Shown here piece by piece: positions 1 to 7,322 of a stretch of 49,463 nt of DNA (positions are counted from its first letter, which is position 1; each line of letters opens with the position of its first letter). The stretch comes from an uncultured Succiniclasticum sp. (GTDB taxonomy: Bacteria; Bacillota; Negativicutes; Acidaminococcales; Acidaminococcaceae), in assembly GCA_905235335.1 (NCBI GenBank), contig CAJOKZ010000001.1:1-49463 (forward strand), in the 5' to 3' direction. Both the position numbers and the translations under genes were made by a program. Below the pieces are notes generated by a model. That model was given only the letters and a program-made list of their open reading frames with translations. It did not search any database and was not told the origin of the DNA.

Positions 1-117
1 ATTCGTAATATTAATAATTCCAGAGATTTATAAATGTTGTAATTGTGTATCCTGCTTTTACAAGTTTTTATGCGTCTCAGAATTTGCGTCACAGTTGATC
101 TGAGAGGATGTTGGGCA

Positions 118-789
118 ATGCGATTTATTAAAAAGACATTAGCAGTAACAACAATTTTGTTATCCTGTTTTTCTTTTTCAACAGCTTTTGCAGATTTCGC
201 GGTAGGCGATCGCGGTGAGGAAGTTGTTGAAATTCAAAAACAGCTTGCGGTGCTCCAGTATAATGTGGGCTCCATTGACGGAGTCTTTGGGCCTGCCACC
301 GAACAGGCGGTAAAGAACTTCCAGGCAGCAAAAGGCCTTAATGCAGACGGCATTGTAAATGATGGTACATACCGTAGTCTTATGAACAAGGAAATGCCAC
401 AGGATCGTTACGGAAACCATGCGATAACCCGTACAATTCTGCGTGCGGCGTACAGCATGCTTGGTGTACCATATGTATTTGGCGGGATGTCTCCCGGCGG
501 CTTTGACTGTTCCGGTTTTGTCTGCTATGTATTTGGAAAAGCAGGAATTTCTCTTCCGCGTATGGCCGACCTTCAGTATGACGCGGTAACCCGCATCAAT
601 ACTTCTAATCTAAGAACAGGGGATCTTGTATTTTTCCAGACCTATGCCCCTGGCGCATCGCATGTAGGCATCTATGTAGGAGACGGTAAGTTCATACATG
701 CTTCCTGCAGCAAGGGAATTTCCGTAGCAGAAGTCTTTACCGGATACTGGGGTGCAAGATATATCGGAGCCGGTCGGGTATATAATTAA
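118..789 (+). CDS. Secreted NlpC/P60 cell-wall hydrolase with N-terminal peptidoglycan-binding domain
   Basis: A 223-aa exported peptidoglycan hydrolase, probably an endopeptidase that cuts stem peptides. Residues 1 to about 25 form a signal peptide (basic MRFIKK, hydrophobic core, AFA cleavage site). A PG_binding_1 domain follows at about 28-85 (GDRGEEVVEIQKQL, GVFGPATEQAV, FQ). The NlpC/P60 domain runs from about 105 to the end, with the catalytic Cys in FDCSGF, the first His in SHVGIY and a polar third residue in KFIHAS. The reading frame is open upstream to 43, but the ATG at 118 is preceded by GAGAGG at a suitable distance and opens exactly on the signal peptide, so I use it. The gene stands alone and is followed by a terminator. 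The family assignment is firm; the exact bond cut is not known. Confidence 0.9.
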   Translation: MRFIKKTLAVTTILLSCFSFSTAFADFAVGDRGEEVVEIQKQLAVLQYNVGSIDGVFGPATEQAVKNFQAAKGLNADGIVNDGTYRSLMNKEMPQDRYGNHAITRTILRAAYSMLGVPYVFGGMSPGGFDCSGFVCYVFGKAGISLPRMADLQYDAVTRINTSNLRTGDLVFFQTYAPGASHVGIYVGDGKFIHASCSKGISVAEVFTGYWGARYIGAGRVYN

Positions 790-824
790 TTTTATCGGTT
801 TTGATCAATAGTTGCAATTTAGTA

Positions 825-857
825 ACAGACAAATCATTCTATGGTTTGTCTGTTTTT
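825..857 (+). terminator. Rho-independent terminator after the NlpC/P60 gene
   Basis: A perfect 9-bp stem (ACAGACAAA at 825-833 with TTTGTCTGT at 845-853) and an 11-nt loop are followed by a short T run. It lies 35 nt after the stop codon. Confidence 0.8.
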
Positions 858-913
858 ATATGTCTCTTTTGCGACATTTTTGTAAATCTTTTGTGAGATG
901 AAATGTTCTGCTG

Positions 914-942
914 TTCCACAGAAGCTCTTTATATTGTATAAT
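914..942 (+). promoter_or_regulatory. Possible promoter upstream of the two-component operon
   Basis: A consensus TATAAT lies at 937-942, and a poor -35 (TTCCAC at 914-919) sits 17 nt upstream. It would give a leader of about 145 nt before the response regulator. The rest of the 790-1092 gap shows no convincing gene; an open frame at 898-1080 has no ribosome site and no family features. Confidence 0.35.
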
Positions 943-1092
943 AATATACGAAGATTGAACGCAAAAGCAGAAAGTGCGGACATTTTCCCGCATTATAGTT
1001 TCTTTCAATGTTGTTTCTCAATCGTGTCGTTGTATAACATATCTGCTTTATTGTTAAAATCCAATTTATATTTTATATGAGGAGAAAATACC

Positions 1093-1800
1093 ATGTCTAA
1101 AATTTTAATTGCCGATGACGAATCCCATATCCGGGAAATCCTGCGGGTATATTTTGCCAAAGAAGGCTTTGAGGTGATCGAAGCGGATAATGGCCAGCAG
1201 GCGTTGTTAAAGGTGGAAAAAGACTCTCCCGATATCGTCCTGTTGGATATCATGATGCCTGTCATGGACGGCATCACCGCTTGTGAAGAGATCCGCCGGA
1301 AATATGACATCCCCATCATCATGCTGACCGCAAAAGATGAAGACGATGACAGGATCCTGGGATTGGAAAAAGGCGCAGATGATTACATCACGAAACCGTT
1401 CAACCCACGCGAGGTGGTTGCCCGCGTGAAAGCCGTTCTGCGCAGATCCGGCGGTTTCCAGAAGCTGAATGACAAACGGAAGATTGCCTTCGACGGGCTT
1501 TCTATTGACCGGGACCGGATGCAGGCCATTGCCTGGGGAAAGCCGCTTACCCTTACTACGAAAGAGTTTGAGCTGCTGTATTTCCTTGCTTCCTCTCCCG
1601 GCAAGGTGTACTCCCGCAACCAGTTGCTGGAATCAATCTGGGGATACACATATTTCGGAGATACCCGTACAGTAGATACCCACATCAAACGCATACGCCA
1701 AAAGCTGGCAATTCCCAAGAATTCCAGCTGGGATATTGACACGGTTTGGGGCGTAGGGTATAAATTCGAGCTTAAGAATAAGGTGCCTGCAAAAAAATAG
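1093..1800 (+). CDS. OmpR/PhoB-family response regulator
   Basis: A 235-aa DNA-binding response regulator. The N-terminal receiver domain (about 1-118) has the acidic pair in IADDES, the phospho-acceptor Asp52 in VLLDIMMP, the conserved Thr in MLTAKD and the Lys in TKPFNP. The C-terminal winged helix (about 135-228) has the usual LTTKEFELL and VDTHIKRIRQKL segments that form the recognition region. The ATG is preceded by GAGGAG. The partner kinase starts 16 nt downstream, so the two form one system. The stimulus cannot be read from the sequence. The gene between this pair and the next cell-wall gene suggests envelope sensing, but that is only inference. Confidence 0.93.
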   Translation: MSKILIADDESHIREILRVYFAKEGFEVIEADNGQQALLKVEKDSPDIVLLDIMMPVMDGITACEEIRRKYDIPIIMLTAKDEDDDRILGLEKGADDYITKPFNPREVVARVKAVLRRSGGFQKLNDKRKIAFDGLSIDRDRMQAIAWGKPLTLTTKEFELLYFLASSPGKVYSRNQLLESIWGYTYFGDTRTVDTHIKRIRQKLAIPKNSSWDIDTVWGVGYKFELKNKVPAKK

Positions 1801-1816
1801 CGGTTAGAGGTGCAGC

Positions 1817-3403
1817 GTGAATAAATCATTGAGTACCCGGCTGATGTACAGCTTCATGACCATTATAGTAATCGTGGTGGTCGGTATTACAGCCGGTACT
1901 TCCTATTTAATTGCAGATTACTTTTTTAAAATCAAAGAAGACGAACTTTCCCAAAAAGGTCATGAGATGGCCGATACCGTCGAATATTTCGTCACTACGG
2001 ATAATAACCGATACATGCTGATGCGCTATCTGATCGCAGTTGACCGGCTGGTCGGTGCCCGTATCTGGCTGTTCGACAATGACTATAACCTGTTGGCCGC
2101 TTCCAATATAGCGGCCGATGTGGATGCCGCAGGAAAGGCAAATGTTTCCGGCAGTGATAAGATTGTCACGGATAAACCGGATGTATCCATCCCCGCTGAC
2201 CGTATCCCGGTATATGAATATACCACAAGGCTGGCGGAAGAAATCAAAAACGGGCAGGTATCGCGCAATGTCAATAAGATCCTGAAAGATATTTATCGTG
2301 GAGTCAGTGTCCGCTCCCAGATCTATCATCCGTATTTTAAGCAGCAGGTTATCCTGGTCGGTGTTCCCTATGGAGAGAAGGACCATCCCAGGGGAGCTAT
2401 CCTGATGGCGGAGCCTCTCAGCGGTTTTGGCGGCTTTCTCCGTAACGTATATATCTTTACCATCATCGTAGGTATCCTGGCATTGCTGGTCAGTCTGCTC
2501 ATGGTGCGGCGGCTGTCCAGGCAGGTGGTCAAACCCCTGGTTTCCATGAAAGACGCGACCATCGCAATCGCAGGCGGGAATTATTCCCGTAAAGTGGAAG
2601 TGCAGGGGGAAGATGAGGTTGCCGAATTAGGAAATGCCATCAACCACCTGAGTACAGAACTGAGTAACTATTTGGGAAAACTAGCACGGATGGAAAAGAT
2701 CCGCAGGGACTTTGTGGCCAATGTTTCCCATGAATTGCGGACCCCCATCACGATCATCCGGGGCTATAATGATATTGTCAGCGACAGTCTTGATAGTCAG
2801 GATTCCAATAAACGTTACTGCGACCTGATTGCCAGCGAAACCCAACGTCTTGAGCGGCTGGTCCGGGGACTACTGGATATCAGCCGGCTCCAATCCGCTG
2901 ACAAACTAAAAGTTTCCGATACCCAGCCACTTCCCATGGCGGAAATTATCCGCAACGTGGCAGAAAAGCTGAAGGTAAAGGCCGAACCGAAAAAGATCAC
3001 GCTGGCCCTTCATCTGGAAGAAGACGTGTATATACTCGGAAACGGGGATCAGATCGTCCAGCTGGTTCTGCTGCTGGGAGATAATGCCATCAAATATTCG
3101 CCGGAAGGAAGTTATGTCCGGTATGAGACGAAGCGGCTGCCCGGCGGATCCTTTGAGATGAGCGTAGTAGATAACGGTCCAGGCATTTCAGAGGAGGATA
3201 TTCCGTTTATCTTTGAACGATTCTACAAGGTGGACAAGTCGCATGCCCAAAGTTCCTCCCAAGGTACGGGGCTGGGGCTGGCAATCGCCAAGGAGATCGT
3301 ACGTATGCACGGTGCCAGCATAGAGGTATTTTCCCAGGTAGGGACAGGCACAAGGTTCGTAGTTACATTTCCCGCTGAAGCTGTTGCCGGAGATGAAATA
3401 TAG
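1817..3403 (+). CDS. Membrane sensor histidine kinase (PhoR/ResE-like)
   Basis: A 528-aa sensor kinase starting with GTG, with AGAGG just upstream. Transmembrane helix 1 is at about residues 10-32, an extracytoplasmic sensor of about 175 residues follows, and helix 2 is at about 210-231. A HAMP segment comes next, then the dimerisation domain with the phospho-accepting His305 in VSHELRTP. The ATPase domain has the N box (GDNAIKYS), G1 (DNGPGI), F box (FIFERFY) and G2 (GTGLGLAIA). There is no visible PAS domain between HAMP and the H box. It is cotranscribed with the response regulator, and the next gene starts 2 nt after its stop. It should phosphorylate the upstream regulator in response to an unknown envelope signal. 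Confidence 0.93.
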   Translation: MNKSLSTRLMYSFMTIIVIVVVGITAGTSYLIADYFFKIKEDELSQKGHEMADTVEYFVTTDNNRYMLMRYLIAVDRLVGARIWLFDNDYNLLAASNIAADVDAAGKANVSGSDKIVTDKPDVSIPADRIPVYEYTTRLAEEIKNGQVSRNVNKILKDIYRGVSVRSQIYHPYFKQQVILVGVPYGEKDHPRGAILMAEPLSGFGGFLRNVYIFTIIVGILALLVSLLMVRRLSRQVVKPLVSMKDATIAIAGGNYSRKVEVQGEDEVAELGNAINHLSTELSNYLGKLARMEKIRRDFVANVSHELRTPITIIRGYNDIVSDSLDSQDSNKRYCDLIASETQRLERLVRGLLDISRLQSADKLKVSDTQPLPMAEIIRNVAEKLKVKAEPKKITLALHLEEDVYILGNGDQIVQLVLLLGDNAIKYSPEGSYVRYETKRLPGGSFEMSVVDNGPGISEEDIPFIFERFYKVDKSHAQSSSQGTGLGLAIAKEIVRMHGASIEVFSQVGTGTRFVVTFPAEAVAGDEI

Positions 3404-3405
3404 TT

Positions 3406-4113
3406 ATGATATTCAATATATTGAATCCAGAGTACCGGTATTCCAAATTGACGGAAATTACACCGGAATGGGTGCTTAAATCCGGATACACCGCGTTGCT
3501 GGTAGATATTGACAACACGCTGCTGGCCAGAAACTGCAACATCATATCAGAAACACACATTCGCTGGCTGACTGCGTTCAGGCGTCAAGGTATCCCCCTG
3601 GCTCTTACTTCTAACAATGGAGGCCGGCGGACGGCGGCAATCCGTAAACAGCTCGAACAAAACGGACTGGATATCCAGATTTTCTCCTGGGCGGGTAAAC
3701 CATTTCCCAGGGCATTTTCCGGAGCCATACGGCTGCTGGAAGGCCCGAATGTCGCAAAACAGGCATCACCATGGAAAAACACCATTAATCCGGTTCAGTA
3801 CAAAGACAGCGTTACAGATCCTGTTCAAAGCCAAAACAACACTGCCGAACTACAGGAAAAAGGGACTAAGTCCCCTGTAACCGGCGGTAAGGACAATCAT
3901 ACGGCTGTGATTTTGGCAATTGGCGACCAACTGTTCACCGATGTGCTGGGAGCTCATCTTTACGGACTTCCGGCAGCTTGGGTACGACCCCTTTCAAAAA
4001 ATGATTTTATCGGCACTAAACTGCTGCGGATACTGGAATCCCTAGTAGCGGGATATCTGCAACAAAATGGGATGCTGCCGGAAGAAGATATAGAAAGCAG
4101 GGATAAAACATGA
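3406..4113 (+). CDS. yqeG: YqeG-family HAD phosphatase with an internal insertion
   Basis: A 235-aa HAD-superfamily IIIA-type phosphatase. HAD motif I is DIDNTL near residue 38, motif II is the Ser/Thr in LALTSNNG, the Lys of GKPFPRAF serves motif III, and motif IV is GDQLFTDV. YqeG proteins are usually about 170-180 aa. Here about 50 extra hydrophilic residues (about 113-163) lie between the GKP helix and the GDQLFTDV motif and carry no recognisable domain. The start is 2 nt after the kinase stop, and the stop overlaps the next start as ATGA, so the gene belongs to the same transcription unit. The substrate is not established for the family. Confidence 0.85.
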   Translation: MIFNILNPEYRYSKLTEITPEWVLKSGYTALLVDIDNTLLARNCNIISETHIRWLTAFRRQGIPLALTSNNGGRRTAAIRKQLEQNGLDIQIFSWAGKPFPRAFSGAIRLLEGPNVAKQASPWKNTINPVQYKDSVTDPVQSQNNTAELQEKGTKSPVTGGKDNHTAVILAIGDQLFTDVLGAHLYGLPAAWVRPLSKNDFIGTKLLRILESLVAGYLQQNGMLPEEDIESRDKT

Positions 4114-4895
4114 AAATTGCTTTAGTGCAAATGGAAATCCGGGAAAAAAACTGTAAGGGAAATACGGAGCATGGACTCGCCCTTTTGGAAGAAGCCGCAG
4201 AAAAAAGTGATCTTGTTATTTTACCTGAAATCTGGACCACCGGTTATTCACTGGGACATTTGAAAGAGGAAGCAGTCACAATGGACGGACCCTTGGTCCG
4301 GAAATTATGCGATATCGCTCGGAATAACCAATGTTCCCTGTTGCCAGGATCCCTGCCAATTAGGAAGGACGGACTGGTATATAACATGCTGCTGGCCATC
4401 AATAAAAAAGGGAATATCGTGCATGCTTATGGAAAAGCCCATCTTTTCGGCATGTTTGATGAAGAAAAGTTTTTTGCCCCGGGTAAATCCTTTGACGTAT
4501 ATGATCTGGACGGTATCTGCTGCGGGTCCACCATCTGTTATGACCTTCGATTTCCGGAATTTTACCGGTATCTGGCATTGCAGGGAGCCCAGCTGATCGT
4601 CTGCCCGGCAGAGTGGCCTTCCCGGCGTGGCGACGGATTTGATCTGTTGTCCAGGGCCAGGGCTTTTGAAAACCATGTGTATGTAGCGGCTGTCAACTGT
4701 GTTGGATCTTTCAAGGGAGATCCCTTTTACGGCCATTCCCGCATAATTGATCCATTAAGCCGCATTCTTGCCGAAGGCGGAAACTGCGAGGAAATCATTT
4801 ACGCAGACATTGATCTAAACATGGTCGGTGAAGTCCGCAAAAATTTAAATGCGTTGCAGGATATTCGTTTTAAAATTACAGAACCCGCTTTGTAA
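4110..4895 (+). CDS. Carbon-nitrogen (nitrilase-family) amidohydrolase, omega-amidase-like
   Basis: A 261-aa member of the nitrilase superfamily. The catalytic triad is visible: Glu in LPEIWTTGY, Lys in YGKAHLFG and Cys in TICYDLRFPE. The WTTGY and HLFGMFDEE contexts resemble the YafV/Nit2 omega-amidase branch, which hydrolyses alpha-ketoglutaramate and similar amides, more than beta-ureidopropionase or true nitrilases. The exact substrate is inferred only. The ATG overlaps the yqeG stop by four bases, which suggests translational coupling. Length is normal for the family. No terminator is visible in the short gap that follows. Confidence 0.87.
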   Translation: MKIALVQMEIREKNCKGNTEHGLALLEEAAEKSDLVILPEIWTTGYSLGHLKEEAVTMDGPLVRKLCDIARNNQCSLLPGSLPIRKDGLVYNMLLAINKKGNIVHAYGKAHLFGMFDEEKFFAPGKSFDVYDLDGICCGSTICYDLRFPEFYRYLALQGAQLIVCPAEWPSRRGDGFDLLSRARAFENHVYVAAVNCVGSFKGDPFYGHSRIIDPLSRILAEGGNCEEIIYADIDLNMVGEVRKNLNALQDIRFKITEPAL

Positions 4896-4941
4896 ATCTG
4901 CCGGTACATGACAGAATTTAGTAAAAAGAAAGACGAAAAAG

Positions 4942-5979
4942 ATGAAAAAGATAATTATTTCAGTGATTATTCCTACACTGTTTCTTGTGCAAATATCTTT
5001 TGATGCCTTTGCCGCAAAGGCAGTGCCCAAGGATATAAAGTATTTATTGGGAATGTATTACGGAAATGCTTCCGCATTTCTTGTCAGGGAAAACGCCGGA
5101 AATTTGGAAATTGTGTATCATTCGGATGCAGACGACAGGGATTTCAGCATGTCTAATATTTTCCCCCTGAAAAAAGTCCGCTTTGATTCTTATACTTTGA
5201 ACGAAGAAGGCCCTTTGCTTTCTGCAGAAGCCGCTGTCCATTTTGAGCGTGACGCAGAAGGTAATGGCACCGTTTGCAAAATCGGCGGAAAACGTTTCAC
5301 GCGTAATTTTTTTCCCGGCGAAGGGAATAAACTCTTCCGAGTCGAACCAAGCGGTGACTTTCAGAAACTGAACGAAGAGGCAAGGACGGCCCCGGTACCG
5401 TCCAAATTGCAGCAGGGCCAAACGGCCAAACTGGTTGCAATAAAAAAGGTAATTCCCACAGTAAAGTTCGACCTGCGGTACACCAGCTCAGACAACATTT
5501 TCGGAGTTCCTTTGTATAATGTGAATGAAGCATTTGCGGATCAAGACACAGCCAGCGCGCTCAAAAAGGTCTCTGACAGGCTGGCGGGACAAGGCTACGG
5601 GCTTATCGTCTGGGAAGGTTACCGTCCCTGGTATGTCTCAAAGCTCGCCTCGGATTTGCTCACCAAAGAAAGGAAAGGGATGCTTCCCTTGCCGGAGAAG
5701 GGAGAGGACCGGAATACAGGACGTACGGTTGATGTAAGCTTGTACGAGCTTGCCAGCGGAGAACCCGTGACCATGATCAGCGATTTTGACGAAGTATCGG
5801 TTCGCCAGTATCCCGGTTTTACTGGCGGAACAGAACAGCAGCGCAGCCTGAGGAAACTCCTTTCGGACACCATGAAAGAAGAAGGCTTTGTACAGGGGAA
5901 GGAAGAATGGTGGCATTTTTCCTATGGAAATACTGACGGATGGCAGCATCTGAATATCCCCTATGACCAGATCCGATAA
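4942..5979 (+). CDS. Secreted VanX-like M15D peptidase homologue lacking one zinc ligand
   Basis: A 345-aa exported protein with a signal peptide (MKKIIIS start, hydrophobic core, cleavage near AFA at about 24). An N-terminal domain of about 125 residues has no family I recognise. The C-terminal 190 residues resemble D-Ala-D-Ala dipeptidases (VanX/DdpX, peptidase M15D): FDLRYTSSDN, the substrate Arg in WEGYRP, the metal ligand Asp in GRTVDVSLY, and the EWWHF motif with catalytic Glu and ligand His near the end. The first zinc ligand, normally His seven residues before the Asp (H-x6-D), is Arg here (codon cgg in the DRNTGRTVD segment). The enzyme may therefore be altered or inactive. It stands alone, 46 nt after the amidase gene. 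Confidence 0.8.
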   Translation: MKKIIISVIIPTLFLVQISFDAFAAKAVPKDIKYLLGMYYGNASAFLVRENAGNLEIVYHSDADDRDFSMSNIFPLKKVRFDSYTLNEEGPLLSAEAAVHFERDAEGNGTVCKIGGKRFTRNFFPGEGNKLFRVEPSGDFQKLNEEARTAPVPSKLQQGQTAKLVAIKKVIPTVKFDLRYTSSDNIFGVPLYNVNEAFADQDTASALKKVSDRLAGQGYGLIVWEGYRPWYVSKLASDLLTKERKGMLPLPEKGEDRNTGRTVDVSLYELASGEPVTMISDFDEVSVRQYPGFTGGTEQQRSLRKLLSDTMKEEGFVQGKEEWWHFSYGNTDGWQHLNIPYDQIR

Positions 5980-6004
5980 ACAATCATCCTACCCGTGTTA
6001 ACGC

Positions 6005-6032
6005 TTGACAAAAAAATGAATGATGTTACAGT
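6005..6032 (+). promoter_or_regulatory. Promoter of the ylbF-murB operon
   Basis: A consensus -35 TTGACA at 6005-6010, a 16-nt spacer and TACAGT at 6027-6032, preceded by an extended -10 TGT. It lies about 40 nt before the ylbF start codon. Confidence 0.7.
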
Positions 6033-6073
6033 TATAAAGTGTGCATATAAAATATAAAAGGAGAGAAGCGATC

Positions 6074-6409
6074 ATGACAGTATATGACTGCGCCAATGAA
6101 CTGGCCAGAGAAATGCGTGCAACAAGGGAGTTTTCGGTTTTAAAGGAAGCAAAGGAAAGACTGTCCGCAGAACCGGACACCAAAGCCCTTGTCAATAAAT
6201 TTATGCAGTTGGGGCAGGAGATCGAAATCGCCCGGTATCAGAAAAAGGAACTGCCGGCCGGAAAAGAAGCAGAGTTCAACGATATGATGCGCACGCTTAC
6301 GCTGAATCCGCTGGCTGTTAATTATTTAAACGCTTTCCAGCGCTTCCAGCTTATGTTCCAGGATGTTTCCAAAACGATTACGGATGTTGTAAAGGAAGTC
6401 GCTGAATAA
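6074..6409 (+). CDS. ylbF: YlbF/YmcA-family regulator
   Basis: A 111-aa all-helical cytoplasmic protein of the YlbF family (formerly DUF964). In Bacillus subtilis YlbF, YmcA and YaaT form an FeS-containing complex that acts on RNase Y and development. Typical features are the N-terminal MTVYDCANELAREM helix and the central KALVNKFMQLGQEIE helix, then a long amphipathic C-terminal helix. The frame is open to 6041, but the ATG at 6074 has GGAGAG upstream and gives the usual family N-terminus. It is the first gene after a strong promoter, and murB starts 1 nt after its stop. Whether it has an RNA-processing role here is inferred from the family. Confidence 0.85.
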   Translation: MTVYDCANELAREMRATREFSVLKEAKERLSAEPDTKALVNKFMQLGQEIEIARYQKKELPAGKEAEFNDMMRTLTLNPLAVNYLNAFQRFQLMFQDVSKTITDVVKEVAE

Positions 6410-6410
6410 A

Positions 6411-7322
6411 ATGGACAATCAGAAGATCGCCAACCTTTTAGAAACTACAGTCAGGGGACAGATCCGGATTGATGAACCGATGTCCTGTCATACGTCCTTC
6501 CATATCGGTGGTCCTGCCGATGTACTGGTCATTCCTGAAGACGTAGAGGATATTCGCGCGCTCCTGAAAACCGCCCGTGATAACAACATTCCCCTTACAG
6601 TTTTGGGCAACGGTTCCAACGTACTGGTAAGGGACAAAGGGATCCGCGGTATCGTCATGAAGATGGGCAATGCTTTAAAGTACCGTAAAAAAGATGGGCG
6701 GGCATTTTCATTTGGAAGCGGCATATCCCTGGCACAGTGTTGCCGCATCATTGCGGAAGAGGGGCTGACAGGCATGGAGTTTGCCTCCGGCATACCGGGA
6801 AGCCTTGGCGGCGCGGTTTATATGAACGCGGGAGCGTATGACGGCGAGATGAAAAATATCGTGCGGTCTGTTCTTGTAATGAACCGATCCGGACAGATAA
6901 AGACTCTGCAGAACGAAGATCTGGATTTCAGCTATCGTCATTCAGCGCTACAGGGTGCCGATTATATTGTCATAGAGGTCTGTATCCAGGCAGAAACCGG
7001 GAATAAAAAGGAAATTTTTGAAAAGATGGAAGATTTCAATCGGCGGCGTATCAGCAAACAGCCGCTTGAACTACCCAGTGCCGGCAGCACATTCAAACGA
7101 CCGGAGGGTCATTTTGCCGGATACCTGATCGAGCAGTGCGGATTAAAAGGGTTCCGGATCGGCGGGGCAGAGGTTTCTCCCAAACATGCCGGCTTTATTG
7201 TGAATGCAGGTCAAGCAACGGCAGCCGATGTCTTGCAATTAATCGAACACGTTCAGACGAGTGTCTGGAACGAATACGGTGTTAAATTAGAACCGGAAAT
7301 TCTGGTTCTGGGAGAGAAATGA
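6411..7322 (+). CDS. murB: UDP-N-acetylenolpyruvoylglucosamine reductase
   Basis: A 303-aa FAD enzyme that reduces UDP-GlcNAc-enolpyruvate to UDP-MurNAc with NADPH, the second committed step of peptidoglycan synthesis in the cytoplasm. The FAD-binding domain shows HTSFHIGGPAD near residue 26, GNGSNVLVRD and the GIPGSLGGAVYMNAGAYDGE segment. The C-terminal MurB domain has the SYRHS stretch, the catalytic Ser in AGSTFKRP and the final LEPEI with the conserved Glu. It is the short type typical of Bacillota. The start is 1 nt after ylbF, and the stop overlaps the next gene as ATGA. Confidence 0.97.
   Translation: MDNQKIANLLETTVRGQIRIDEPMSCHTSFHIGGPADVLVIPEDVEDIRALLKTARDNNIPLTVLGNGSNVLVRDKGIRGIVMKMGNALKYRKKDGRAFSFGSGISLAQCCRIIAEEGLTGMEFASGIPGSLGGAVYMNAGAYDGEMKNIVRSVLVMNRSGQIKTLQNEDLDFSYRHSALQGADYIVIEVCIQAETGNKKEIFEKMEDFNRRRISKQPLELPSAGSTFKRPEGHFAGYLIEQCGLKGFRIGGAEVSPKHAGFIVNAGQATAADVLQLIEHVQTSVWNEYGVKLEPEILVLGEK

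Noticed and set aside
898..1080. 60-codon open frame before the response regulator
   Set aside because: No ribosome site, no family features, and it overlaps the probable promoter.
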